A DNA stretch of 49,079 nt from a virus. Both the position numbers and the translations under genes were made by a program. The first letter of the stretch is position 1. Every line of letters starts with the position of its first letter. A model generated the notes under the pieces. The model worked only from the letters and a program-made list of their open reading frames with translations, was not told the origin of the DNA and did no database searches. The stretch lies in the IMG/VR virus record IMGVR_UViG_3300022222_000004, positions 1 to 49,079 of that record; one strand, 5' to 3'. Of this stretch, positions 39,478 through 48,152 are shown piece after piece.

Positions 39478-39484
39478 CTAAAAT
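39456..39484 (+). promoter_or_regulatory. Promoter, leaderless type
   Basis: TTTACA (39456-39461), a 17-nt spacer and TAAAAT (39479-39484). ATG 39491 is six bases after the -10 box. Confidence 0.6.
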
Positions 39485-39490
39485 AAAACT

Positions 39491-40615
39491 ATGCCAATAA
39501 TCCGTAATTTAAACGATCTACATGAAAAAGCACCGATAACTTATCTTGCCAGTGCAGAGGTAGCAGGTACAACTATAATTCGGTCTAAAAATACCACAGG
39601 GCTTACTACAGGCTGGGCGTTCCAGATAGGAAAAACAGGCGAAGATAGAACAGAAGTTGTACTTGGGACAGTAACCAACGTAGGTACACTCACAGTCGCC
39701 GCACTCGACTTTGACCACCCAGCAGACACCCCAATTTACGGCATAAAGTACAACCAAGTTGTTTTTGAAAAAAGTGTAGCAGGTACAGCAGGTACAGCTA
39801 CTCCAATCGCGAGCGGTACTATCGAGTACCAAGCAGACTCCACCCACACCATTTTTGATGATACAAGCGGTACGACAACAGATGCTTACCGAACCTACTT
39901 TAGAAATTCAGCTTTAACTTTAAATACAACCGAAAGTGATTGGATTACCCCGACAGGACACGTCTTTTATTCTTTGGCAAAAATGAGAAATCGTGTGCGG
40001 GAGAAACTATGGGATAGTAACTTCGTACAAGACGGTGAGATAGACAACTGGATAAACGAGTGGAAAGAAGAAATGACCAACTCTCTTGTTGCAGTCAACG
40101 AAGACTACGCCATAGGTACAGTTGGAGTAACATTTGGTACAAGTGGACTAGGAACAATAACAACAGCAGACTTCAAACAACCAAGGAAGATCGAAGTTAC
40201 CTACAACGGTAGCGACTATTACCTTTCAACCAAACAAGACATAAACGTATTTCAGCCAACTCAGACCTACAACACAACACACCCCTATCATAATTGGGAA
40301 GGTGACACCATTATTCATGTTAAACCAGCCGAGAGTGGTGGCACAGCAAAGATTTACTTCTATAGGACAGGTACACCTATGGTAAACGATACAGATGAAC
40401 TTGCCTTGCCAATGCGAGGCTACACACGTTCTTTTGTAGACTATGGTCTTGGGATGGCTTACCAGAAGGACGGTAAAACAAAAGACGCTGATCGTAAGTT
40501 CAGTGACGCTTACGGGCAAAAGGATATGTTCGTCAGACAACTTACCCCTCGCGACAAGAGCTCACAGACGATGGTACATCTGGAGGAAGTCATCTCTGGC
40601 GATGACTGGATCTAA
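39491..40615 (+). CDS. Head-tail adaptor, P22 gp4-like region
   Basis: A 374-residue protein. Residues 1-155 are strand-rich, perhaps a fused attachment domain. Residues 160-374 (KMRNRVREKLWD, GEIDNWINEWKEEM, ALPMRGYTRSFVDYGLGMAY in part) follow the layout of P22 gp4-like or gp6-like adaptors, which sit below the portal and hold packaged DNA. The N-terminal extension is unusual. The neighbouring tail-hub gene supports the call. Confidence 0.6.
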   Translation: MPIIRNLNDLHEKAPITYLASAEVAGTTIIRSKNTTGLTTGWAFQIGKTGEDRTEVVLGTVTNVGTLTVAALDFDHPADTPIYGIKYNQVVFEKSVAGTAGTATPIASGTIEYQADSTHTIFDDTSGTTTDAYRTYFRNSALTLNTTESDWITPTGHVFYSLAKMRNRVREKLWDSNFVQDGEIDNWINEWKEEMTNSLVAVNEDYAIGTVGVTFGTSGLGTITTADFKQPRKIEVTYNGSDYYLSTKQDINVFQPTQTYNTTHPYHNWEGDTIIHVKPAESGGTAKIYFYRTGTPMVNDTDELALPMRGYTRSFVDYGLGMAYQKDGKTKDADRKFSDAYGQKDMFVRQLTPRDKSSQTMVHLEEVISGDDWI

Positions 40616-42019
40616 ATGCCACTTGTCAATAATTACAACAACTTAGGACTAAACCAAGTTGTTAACCCCCTAATCCAACCAAAGGGTGAGTTTATCCAGC
40701 TAATCAATGTTGACCCTTACCCTTTTGGTGCAAAGACAAAACGTGGTGGGTTCTCTACTTACTTGGGTACTCCAGACGGTGGTACGGTAAACTCTCTTTT
40801 TAACTGGACAAGGAACAACGGTACACAGTTTTGGAACTACCGCTCTAGTGGCTCAACTCTTTACTACTCAACACAAGGTACAGGTGCTTGGACAGTCTGT
40901 GGCAATGGTACAGTCCCCAACGGTGCTATCGTTCGCCGTGCAGTATCGGCTGATACTCTGGTGGTAACTTCGGCAAACGGAACGACCAGACACTCTACAA
41001 ATGGTACGAGTTTTACAGACACAGTAGGCGCACCAGCAGGACCAGATATTACAGAGTACCAAGGTAGGATTTGGGTACCAGGCTCAAACTTGAACTACTC
41101 CAACTTAGGTACACCTACGGACTGGGTGAATGATTCTAGTTTTGTAGTTGTTCCTAACGAAGGCAAGATCAACTCTAGCTTTGTTGTTGGTGACTGGCTC
41201 TACAGCACAAAAGACTCTGGACTTATGTACCAACAGAACGGTTTTGAGGACTTTAACGATATGTCTACAAAAGTTGGTCCAACGTCAGTCAGGTCTATTG
41301 TCGAGAAGGAAGGCGTTAAGTTTTGGATAAACAGGCTTGGCTACTTTGCCTTCGGTGGTGGTAAACCTGAACTTATTAGCAACCCTATCCAGCCACAAGT
41401 GTACAACAAGCTAGACACAGGGATTGCAGGGGCTGTTTTTGATACTGCACCTAGTGGGCAGTTCAAATACGACATTCACACCGCAGTTGGTACTTTAACT
41501 GACGATCTGACCCGTGAGACTATCAGTAACGCTGTACACGTTTACGATTTTCGACTTAACGAGTGGAGAGACTACAGCATCCCTAACTTTTTCCCGACAG
41601 CATACAATACCTACAAAGATGTAAATGGGGTTGAACAGTTTATCTTCGGTGATGCATTTGGACAATGTTACACATTCGATGGGTCCCCAACAGACAACGG
41701 ACACCCGATAAATTCTGTAATGCAGATGATTTATGACGGTGGTTCTCCAGGGCAAGATAAGAGATGGAAAAAGATATGGTTATTCTTCAATCCAGGCTGT
41801 CGTGCACAAGTGTCTATTGCCGCTGAAAACACCTTTCATCCAAACACAAAAACATGGATACCTCTAGGAGATGCCGAGAGTGGTGTGGTTGAGTTCATCT
41901 TTCCGCCAGAAACACGCTCGAAGCTAATTTTTATCAAGATTACAGAATCTTCAAAAGATGCCCCGTTCACTTACTATGGGTTCTCTTGTGACTATGAATT
42001 TGAAGGTATGAACAGATGA
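40616..42019 (+). CDS. Tail hub/DNA stabilisation protein, P22 gp10-like
   Basis: A 467-residue protein with repeated strand motifs (LFNWTRNNGTQFWNYRSSG, WVPGSNLNYSNLG) that suggest a beta-propeller, and a start (NQVVNPLIQPKGEFIQLINVDPYPFGA in part) like podovirus nozzle proteins. These form the hexameric tail hub that plugs the head. It directly follows the adaptor gene, as in P22-like modules. Confidence 0.65.
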   Translation: MPLVNNYNNLGLNQVVNPLIQPKGEFIQLINVDPYPFGAKTKRGGFSTYLGTPDGGTVNSLFNWTRNNGTQFWNYRSSGSTLYYSTQGTGAWTVCGNGTVPNGAIVRRAVSADTLVVTSANGTTRHSTNGTSFTDTVGAPAGPDITEYQGRIWVPGSNLNYSNLGTPTDWVNDSSFVVVPNEGKINSSFVVGDWLYSTKDSGLMYQQNGFEDFNDMSTKVGPTSVRSIVEKEGVKFWINRLGYFAFGGGKPELISNPIQPQVYNKLDTGIAGAVFDTAPSGQFKYDIHTAVGTLTDDLTRETISNAVHVYDFRLNEWRDYSIPNFFPTAYNTYKDVNGVEQFIFGDAFGQCYTFDGSPTDNGHPINSVMQMIYDGGSPGQDKRWKKIWLFFNPGCRAQVSIAAENTFHPNTKTWIPLGDAESGVVEFIFPPETRSKLIFIKITESSKDAPFTYYGFSCDYEFEGMNR

Positions 42020-42549
42020 ATCAAGATTACGTTGATATCGGCTACGATAAGTATTTTAACAGAGTAAACTCTTTGCCCAACAGGTTCGTAGGTTCAAATA
42101 TGCCGTCTATAAAATCTCTTGCCAGATATGAACTAAAAACAGGCAGGATTCAAGCGACCCTAAGAGACAATGGTTTTGTTGATTTATCAGGTGGAGCCAC
42201 AAGTGGGGGAACAGTAGCCGCAGGGTCTTATGCAATTGTCACAACAACCATTACCCCTAACTTTACGCCACAAACTTTGGAGTATAGAAACTTTGGTATT
42301 CCCTATATAGCAGTTTACGAGGGAACAGCAACAGTTGGCTCAATGCAGATATATCCTTTTTATGGTAACGGGCCAGTTAAAAACCAATTTAATATTCACA
42401 GTGGTTTTGATCTAAATGCTCCTGGGTACACAGGCACAAACTCGGTCTTTCGGATAAGTATTTACAATACAAGTGGAACAACGGCTAATTTGTGGGTAGA
42501 GACACAATGGAAGTTTACAGACCACGGTATTGTGAGCGGTGACGCATGA
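42016..42549 (+). CDS. Probable tail protein
   Basis: A 177-residue strand-rich protein overlapping the tail-hub gene (ATGA). The second half has a jelly-roll look. Likely a minor tail component. Confidence 0.55.
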   Translation: MNQDYVDIGYDKYFNRVNSLPNRFVGSNMPSIKSLARYELKTGRIQATLRDNGFVDLSGGATSGGTVAAGSYAIVTTTITPNFTPQTLEYRNFGIPYIAVYEGTATVGSMQIYPFYGNGPVKNQFNIHSGFDLNAPGYTGTNSVFRISIYNTSGTTANLWVETQWKFTDHGIVSGDA

Positions 42550-42770
42550 AGATTAGAAAACCACAGGAGCGAGTTAAGAAGATATATGTATTCCCCGATG
42601 GAACACGGGCAGTTTCTACAGGCAATCTATGGATTTCGAATACTCCTGAGATGCCAAGTGAGATTATTGACGTTTCCACGGCAACAGAAGATGAATTTGA
42701 GCAACTAAAAATAAACCCGCACAAGAAGTCTTTACTCGATAAATTGACACAAAGGCCTAAGAAACTTTAA
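42546..42770 (+). CDS. Small basic protein
   Basis: A 74-residue protein with basic ends and an acidic centre, overlapping the previous stop (ATGA). Its 3' end contains the -35 box of the next promoter module. Unknown function. Confidence 0.55.
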   Translation: MKIRKPQERVKKIYVFPDGTRAVSTGNLWISNTPEMPSEIIDVSTATEDEFEQLKINPHKKSLLDKLTQRPKKL

Positions 42771-42817
42771 AATCTAAGTAGTAAGCGATATAGAGGGCGC
42801 ATAGTGCGTCTTTTTTT
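42744..42817 (+). promoter_or_regulatory. Late promoter plus hairpin-T module
   Basis: TTGACA (42744-42749), an 18-nt spacer and TAAAAT (42768-42773), then TAGAGGGCGCA and the right arm TGCGTC (42805-42810) with seven Ts. Stem bases differ from the other modules while pairing is kept. ATG 42832 follows without a clear ribosome site. Confidence 0.75.
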
Positions 42818-42831
42818 GTGTAAAAATAACA

Positions 42832-43698
42832 ATGGCATTAAATCCAGGACAAACATCAGGTAACGAAGAAGACGCAAGAAATATACTAAAATCTCAGTAT
42901 GGTGGAGAACCATCAAGTGGTGCAGTTAGATATTTAGCTCATGGTGATACAGGCTACTCTCCAGGAGATGCTCAACGCTACGGTTTGCCGATGTCACAGT
43001 CGATGCTGGCAGAAGAACAATCACGGTTAAGGAGTGAAGCAGTCAAACCTGCCATTGACTCTCTTGAGGCTAGTCGCGGTGAAGTCTCCCAGAAGTATGC
43101 TACGGCAAGTTCTCAACTAGAAGCCGAGAAGCAACCAATGATCGACAGGTACGCCAAGTTACTTGGTGATATTACTGGCAGAATCACCAAAGACACGACC
43201 ACAAACTTTGCACAGCGAGGCTTCGACACTCAGAGTGGTTTTATCCAAGAGGCAATTACTAACAAAGTAAATCCTGCACAGCAAGATATTACATTTGAGA
43301 GAGAGGACAAACTCAGAGGAATTGGAAACACTCAGGCAAATCTTGTAAACGATGAGGTAGAACAACTTAGGAAAATTACCACCACAATTGCAGAGCTCAA
43401 AGCCAACGGTGCAAACCAGGCGATCACAGATGCGCTGACGATGTACCAAAATCAGAAGTCACAGGAGTTGCAACTAAAAATTGCTGAGATACAAAAAACT
43501 CAACCGACAACCCCAGAATATAAAACAGTAGAGTTTGGTAACAACCTTTACTCATTTAACCCTGCTGATCCAAACTCCCTAAAAACCCTTGCGGCAAAAG
43601 CTGGTGGTGGCGCTAGTGGTGGCGGTATCCAAAAGTATTTAGGACCACAGGCACAAGAGAACTTAAAAGCTTTTGGCTTTATTCCTGATAACAGATAA
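42832..43698 (+). CDS. Probable internal virion/ejection protein
   Basis: A 288-residue, Gln/Ala/Glu-rich, mostly helical protein with long coiled-coil stretches (about 60-110 and 170-215). It precedes a large glycine-zipper protein near the end of the virion genes, where podoviruses encode ejection proteins. Predicted function from composition and place. Confidence 0.55.
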   Translation: MALNPGQTSGNEEDARNILKSQYGGEPSSGAVRYLAHGDTGYSPGDAQRYGLPMSQSMLAEEQSRLRSEAVKPAIDSLEASRGEVSQKYATASSQLEAEKQPMIDRYAKLLGDITGRITKDTTTNFAQRGFDTQSGFIQEAITNKVNPAQQDITFEREDKLRGIGNTQANLVNDEVEQLRKITTTIAELKANGANQAITDALTMYQNQKSQELQLKIAEIQKTQPTTPEYKTVEFGNNLYSFNPADPNSLKTLAAKAGGGASGGGIQKYLGPQAQENLKAFGFIPDNR

Positions 43699-43702
43699 TA
43701 GT

Positions 43703-45772
43703 ATGGCTATCCTAAAGGTAAGACAAAAAAAAACAGGACAAACTGGTCAAATAGACGAGCGAGGCTTTAATCCCCAAGAGTATGAAATACTAAGTGTTGT
43801 CGATAATAAAGCTCCAGAGACTAAAACAGTAGAACAGCCACAACAAAAAGGATTAGTTGCGTCACTTCTTAAACCATTTACAGATACAGCAAAGCGTGTC
43901 GGGGAGGCTGGCTATCAAATTAGTCTTAACCCTGGTGCTTTATTCGGCAAAGCTGACTCCGCAGAACAACAAAAGAAACGATTAGAAAAGCCTTCTAGGT
44001 TTATGAACATTGAGGATCTTGAGCGTGGCAAACTTGTCTCTGATACTGCAAGGTCAACCGCAGGACTAGCATCTTATGCGGTTCCTTTTGGTAAAGGTGC
44101 GGGTGTTAAACAGCTTTTAACAAGGGGTGGACTATCAGGAGGTCTTAATGCCTACTCTAATAAGGAAAGTATCGAGAGCGGTATTTTAACTGGTGGAGCA
44201 GGTGGTGTAGTCGGTGGAAAGTTACTTCCTAAGGTCTTAGGGTTCACAAAGGAGGCTGCAAAGAAAAGTTCTATTGCAGAGAAAGTTGCTGCGTTTGGGA
44301 GTAGAACCAGACAAAACGTAGGTAGGGCAAAAATAGCGGCCTCTCCTTACTGGGCTAAAACTCAAACAGGAATAATAAAAATGAAGGAAAAATGGGGATT
44401 AACAGGCGACCCTCAAAATCAGCTACAGCAAATGCCTGAAGTTGCAGATAAGATGCAAACCGCGATTGAAACACGGATTGCAAAAAACAATGTTGCGATT
44501 GACCAAAAGAAAGTAAACTTCAAGCAAAGACTAACTGACCTTTACGAGGACATTGGTGATGAAAATGTTACGCATAGAGAAGTAAAGAGGGAGATTAAAT
44601 CTCAGGTTACTAAGTTCATAAGCCAAGTGAAAGACTTAAAAAGTCTTTATGCTCTCAAAAAGAGAATTGGGGACACTCTCTCTAATGTACACAAAGCAAA
44701 AGAAGATGGAAACCAAATTACAATCCATAAGGACGTTAAATATGCAACGTGGAATCTTCTAAAAGACCTTATTGACGAGACTGGTGACAAAACAATTCGA
44801 GAGATCAATAGTGACCAACACGCCCTTCAGCAACTTGCAGCAGGTCTTATCCCAGAAGCTACGGGGAAGACTTCTTTTCCACTACTAGGAGCTGCTGGTG
44901 CTGCTTTAAGAGGCCCAGTTAAAACATTGCAAGACCTAGTTGGTCGCAAGGCAGGCGCAGTTGCAAACAAGACTCCTGCAAAGGTAGATCCGCAGGGTCA
45001 CATCGCAAGACTACTGCAAGGGACTTTCGAAGGAAATCCTGGCGCAAAAACACAAGGACTTTTAAACACGCTTCTGCCCACGCAAGGAACAACAACGTCC
45101 TTGCCAGCAGCTGCTAGTGTGTTTGGGCAAACGCTTGGAAGTGCAGGACCAAAGCTAGAGGGTGGAGCAATTACAGATGATATGCTTGGTCAAAATCTTG
45201 CTCCCGAAGTTCCTGCGGGATCACAAGATGAAACACGAACAGGATATACAGTAGAACAATTAGGTGCTGCGTGGAGCTCAGCGGTTCAAGCAGGCGATGA
45301 TGCAACAGCAAAAGACCTGAAAGCTATGTACGATGTGGAGACTGCGTACCAAGATAAAAGAAGTAAAACCACTAGCAAATCAGAAGCCCAAGTCTCACGG
45401 GAGGATAGTGGAGATTTGGTTGAAGAAGCAATCGCTCTGTTTGCTGCAAATCCTGACATTGCAACAGGAATGGTTGGAGGCAAACTAACAGGCCTGAAAT
45501 CAAAATTCAGTAAAGCAGACCCTGAGTCTCTCAGGTTTAATGTAATTATCTCAAATCTTAAAGCTGCAATTGCAAAAGCCCGCGCAGGAACAGCTTTTAC
45601 ACCAAATGAAGAAGCACTATTGAATAGGTACACACCAACTGTGGGTGACAGTAAACAAGAGTTGCAAGTAAAATTGGAAGAATTACAAAGAATAGATTTT
45701 AAAAGAAGGTCTACCAACCAAACCAGCTTGCCAAACATCCAAGAATTGTTACCACAGCTACTAGGACAATGA
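43703..45772 (+). CDS. Large internal virion/ejection protein
   Basis: A 689-residue protein. A region around 150-180 is glycine-zipper-like (GILTGGAGGVVGGKLLP) and could insert into membranes. Residues 230-380 are helical coiled coil and the rest is Ala/Gly-rich. Such proteins are packed in the head and form a channel for DNA entry in podoviruses. ATG 43703 is chosen over an earlier frame overlapping the previous gene. Confidence 0.6.
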   Translation: MAILKVRQKKTGQTGQIDERGFNPQEYEILSVVDNKAPETKTVEQPQQKGLVASLLKPFTDTAKRVGEAGYQISLNPGALFGKADSAEQQKKRLEKPSRFMNIEDLERGKLVSDTARSTAGLASYAVPFGKGAGVKQLLTRGGLSGGLNAYSNKESIESGILTGGAGGVVGGKLLPKVLGFTKEAAKKSSIAEKVAAFGSRTRQNVGRAKIAASPYWAKTQTGIIKMKEKWGLTGDPQNQLQQMPEVADKMQTAIETRIAKNNVAIDQKKVNFKQRLTDLYEDIGDENVTHREVKREIKSQVTKFISQVKDLKSLYALKKRIGDTLSNVHKAKEDGNQITIHKDVKYATWNLLKDLIDETGDKTIREINSDQHALQQLAAGLIPEATGKTSFPLLGAAGAALRGPVKTLQDLVGRKAGAVANKTPAKVDPQGHIARLLQGTFEGNPGAKTQGLLNTLLPTQGTTTSLPAAASVFGQTLGSAGPKLEGGAITDDMLGQNLAPEVPAGSQDETRTGYTVEQLGAAWSSAVQAGDDATAKDLKAMYDVETAYQDKRSKTTSKSEAQVSREDSGDLVEEAIALFAANPDIATGMVGGKLTGLKSKFSKADPESLRFNVIISNLKAAIAKARAGTAFTPNEEALLNRYTPTVGDSKQELQVKLEELQRIDFKRRSTNQTSLPNIQELLPQLLGQ

Positions 45773-45840
45773 CAAAAACAACGATCCCTGCAAGTACCTC
45801 TATCATAAGAGACGTATATTACCACAATACATATATATAG
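45769..45840 (+). CDS. Possible 23-residue protein
   Basis: A short frame overlapping the previous stop (ATGA) and ending at an AT-rich TATATATAG. No motif. Included because of the overlap; it may not be expressed. Confidence 0.25.
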   Translation: MTKTTIPASTSIIRDVYYHNTYI

Positions 45841-45878
45841 TCAAGTAACATGGACAACATAATTACATACATTCCAAA

Positions 45879-46127
45879 ATGAAAGATGATGGAGAACGTT
45901 TGGCTATACTAGAAACAAGAGTAACTGAGTTTGGTGAAACTTTAAAAGAAGTTAAATCTGACGTTAAAGAAATTAAAACCATGTTAAATGAGTGGGCTGG
46001 GGTTAATGCCCGTCTTAAAAAACTCGAGTCGGCTGGTAATTTGTGGAAATGGTTAAGCCCGTCTTTTTCGGCTATACTTAGTGCGATTATGACGTTTTTG
46101 ATTATTCAATATTTAACAAGCAAATGA
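45879..46127 (+). CDS. XhlA-like coiled-coil membrane protein
   Basis: An 82-residue protein: a coiled coil at about 5-50 and a hydrophobic segment at about 58-78. This is the layout of XhlA-type lysis-associated proteins. It is the first gene of the lysis region. It may help the holin or be a second one. AATTACATACATTCC precedes the ATG; no ribosome site. Confidence 0.6.
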   Translation: MKDDGERLAILETRVTEFGETLKEVKSDVKEIKTMLNEWAGVNARLKKLESAGNLWKWLSPSFSAILSAIMTFLIIQYLTSK

Positions 46128-46128
46128 C

Positions 46129-46383
46129 ATGGAACGTATCAGCGTCACGGGGCAAGACCACTTGATGTTACAAGGGTTTAAGATTGTCCTTGAGGAAACA
46201 TATAGAAGGGATTTAGAACCAAACCATAGAGAACACGTTTACGAAACCTTAAACGAAATCGCTAAGAATTGTGTAGACAAAGGATTTGGATTAGAACTTG
46301 CAAAGATACGGGATGAGGTATCAGTTGAACAGAAACTTATTAGATTAAAAAAGGCGTATGACAATGGAGAGATCGCAATTTAA
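46129..46383 (+). CDS. Hypothetical helical protein
   Basis: An 84-residue charged, helical protein starting two bases after the previous stop. No recognised motif. Within the lysis region operon. Confidence 0.55.
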   Translation: MERISVTGQDHLMLQGFKIVLEETYRRDLEPNHREHVYETLNEIAKNCVDKGFGLELAKIRDEVSVEQKLIRLKKAYDNGEIAI

Positions 46384-46660
46384 ACGCATACAGAGAATAT
46401 CAAAATCAGGTGAGCCTAATATTCGCTTTGAGGATTTTCTCCCCGCTAGTCTACTAGGCTTTGAGAGCGAGGAGGCAAAAGTAAAATGGCATGTAAACCA
46501 CATACCAAAACAAGCCAGATTTGATATTAAAGATAATAAGTTGAAAATGGCTATGCCTATACCCGTTGACGTTTTGGAGTTTAGAGAGAAGATGAAAGAG
46601 TTAAAAGAAATCAACCAAAGACGTAGAGAAATATTAGGTGATGATGTGGGGTCGTTGTGA
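46358..46660 (+). CDS. Hypothetical protein
   Basis: A 100-residue basic protein overlapping its neighbour by 26 bases. ATG 46358 or ATG 46364 could be the start. Probably helical at the end (LEFREKMKELKEINQRRRE). Function unknown. Confidence 0.5.
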   Translation: MTMERSQFKRIQRISKSGEPNIRFEDFLPASLLGFESEEAKVKWHVNHIPKQARFDIKDNKLKMAMPIPVDVLEFREKMKELKEINQRRREILGDDVGSL

Positions 46661-46863
46661 GAGAAATCTTCTTAGACGGGATTGGACTTTCGGTAGACGG
46701 TAGGACTTTCTTCAAAGGAACAGTGCGTGGGGATTTGGATAGACCAAAAAGCACTTGGGAGTTTGGGATTGATAAGGATATCCACCCGTACATAACCCCA
46801 AAAAACCCACCTAAACTTAAAGATATTTTAGTAGACTTAGACATTCTTGGGGGGAGATATTGA
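46657..46863 (+). CDS. Hypothetical small protein
   Basis: A 68-residue strand-rich protein from GTG 46657, overlapping the previous stop (GTGA). No recognised motif. It ends 31 bases before the endolysin gene. Confidence 0.5.
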   Translation: MREIFLDGIGLSVDGRTFFKGTVRGDLDRPKSTWEFGIDKDIHPYITPKNPPKLKDILVDLDILGGRY

Positions 46864-46894
46864 CAACGCAATTAAAAAGGAATACAACTAGTAA

Positions 46895-47647
46895 ATGACG
46901 TTTGATACGTTCATCACCAAATGGAATGGCAAGGGTGTTGACTATGACGGTTGGTATGGTTATCAGTGCATGGATCTCTACCGACAGTACGTTAAAGAAG
47001 TCGTAGTAGCTAAACAATCCTCGCCTGTTAGAGGAGCAAAAGACGTTTGGAATAACTACAATCAAGTTGCTTTCGAGAGAATTTCTAATCAACCAACCAA
47101 TTTCCCACAAAAAGGTGACATTGTTATTTGGGGAGTGGGTGTTGGTCAATACGGACACATTGCTATCTGTATAACCGCAGACTCATACAAGCTAACCTCA
47201 TTCGATCAAAACTGGCCTGTTGGTACTTTGTGCCACAAACAACCTCATAACTATACTGGTGTGCTTGGCTGGCTTAGACCAAAAAAAAAAGAGTTAATTG
47301 AACCTGAACCCGTCAAACCGCAAGACCCCGTCACAGAAGCTCCGCCTCAGCCTGAAGCAACGCCAGAGCCTATACCTACACCAGAAGAAGTGCCAACGAA
47401 TAGAACGGACACAGAATCGGTGGTTTCTAGCGATTTTGCTAGTGGGTCTTGGATTGATGCTCCTAGTGGTGATACGACAAGAGGCATGGATAGCTCTATT
47501 AATCCTTTCGATGGGACTACCCCTACTACTCAACCTGAAGCCTATCAAGAAGTTCCTATCGGACAATTACCACCTAAGTCTTTGATTGACCGCCTTGTAG
47601 CGTGGTTGGTGGGGTTAGTTAACTACGTTTTACGTAGACGGAGGTGA
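46895..47647 (+). CDS. CHAP-domain endolysin
   Basis: A 250-residue protein. Residues 5-125 are a CHAP domain with catalytic-type C25 (YQCMD) and H88 (YGHIAI), which cuts peptide bonds in peptidoglycan. Residues 128-220 are a Pro/Glu/Thr/Ser-rich linker. Residues 225-250 are hydrophobic and end in four arginines, perhaps a membrane-binding tail. No known wall-binding domain. It is followed after five bases by the holin-like gene. Confidence 0.85.
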   Translation: MTFDTFITKWNGKGVDYDGWYGYQCMDLYRQYVKEVVVAKQSSPVRGAKDVWNNYNQVAFERISNQPTNFPQKGDIVIWGVGVGQYGHIAICITADSYKLTSFDQNWPVGTLCHKQPHNYTGVLGWLRPKKKELIEPEPVKPQDPVTEAPPQPEATPEPIPTPEEVPTNRTDTESVVSSDFASGSWIDAPSGDTTRGMDSSINPFDGTTPTTQPEAYQEVPIGQLPPKSLIDRLVAWLVGLVNYVLRRRR

Positions 47648-47652
47648 TTTAA

Positions 47653-47856
47653 ATGCAGAGTAAACAATGGAACTTAAATTTCGAAGATGTAAAATCTTTA
47701 ATTAGGAACGGTCTTATTTTCTTTTCACCCGTTGTTATTATTGGTTTGGTTACACTACAAAATGGTGGGACGTTGGAACAAGTAAACACAGCGGCTCAAG
47801 TATGGGCTATGGGAGTAGCTATTAACTTTTTTAGGCGACTTTCGGCTAGCAAGTAA
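47653..47856 (+). CDS. Small membrane protein, probable holin (right copy)
   Basis: Identical 67-residue product to 63-266. This copy shows the complete context: endolysin gene directly upstream, strong GGAGGTGA site, hairpin downstream. Holin call from membrane segments and place. Confidence 0.6.
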   Translation: MQSKQWNLNFEDVKSLIRNGLIFFSPVVIIGLVTLQNGGTLEQVNTAAQVWAMGVAINFFRRLSASK

Positions 47857-48026
47857 AAAGGTAGGGGTCTCTTGAAAAGCCTCTACGGTCTGACGCAGGT
47901 GGTAAAAGCAGTGCGGGATTGCGTGAGCCAAGGTTACGAGGGTTTCTTCGGATAATCGTAGCATACTCGCTTATCGGCTGCTTTTTCTTTGGTATAGAGG
48001 TATAATAATCTTGTTCAAGGATTTTT

Positions 48027-48064
48027 AATATCCCTCACTATTGTGAAGACTGGTGGGGGATATT
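48027..48064 (+). terminator. Hairpin after holin gene (right copy)
   Basis: Same stem as at 437-474. Here the variable base is A, giving an A-T pair in place of the left copy's G-T wobble. Separates lysis genes from the next early promoter. Confidence 0.5.
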
Positions 48065-48117
48065 TTATTGGTGCTGTATCTTGTGTATCGAGGCTAAAAT
48101 GACACAATATGCGGGGC

Positions 48118-48146
48118 TTGACACTACAAAATAATGGGTGTACGTT
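48118..48146 (+). promoter_or_regulatory. Probable early promoter of variant genome
   Basis: TTGACA at 48118-48123, a 17-nt spacer and a weak TACGTT at 48141-48146. ATG 48153 is six bases further, again the leaderless spacing. Equivalent in place to the promoter at 483, with different sequence. Confidence 0.45.
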
Positions 48147-48152
48147 AGATAT

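Larger units (their letters stand above)
47593..48070. repeat. 478-bp direct repeat, right copy
   Basis: Matches 3-480 with one mismatch (48060). It contains the endolysin 3' end, the holin-like gene, a TATAAT box at 48001-48006 and a hairpin. Beyond 48070 the sequence differs from the left flank until homologous helicase coding sequence is reached. Confidence 0.95.

Noticed and set aside
3-48070. The 478-bp repeat as the direct terminal repeat or circular overlap of one genome
   Set aside because: Flanks beyond the two copies diverge and carry homologous but different genes, so one closed genome does not explain it.
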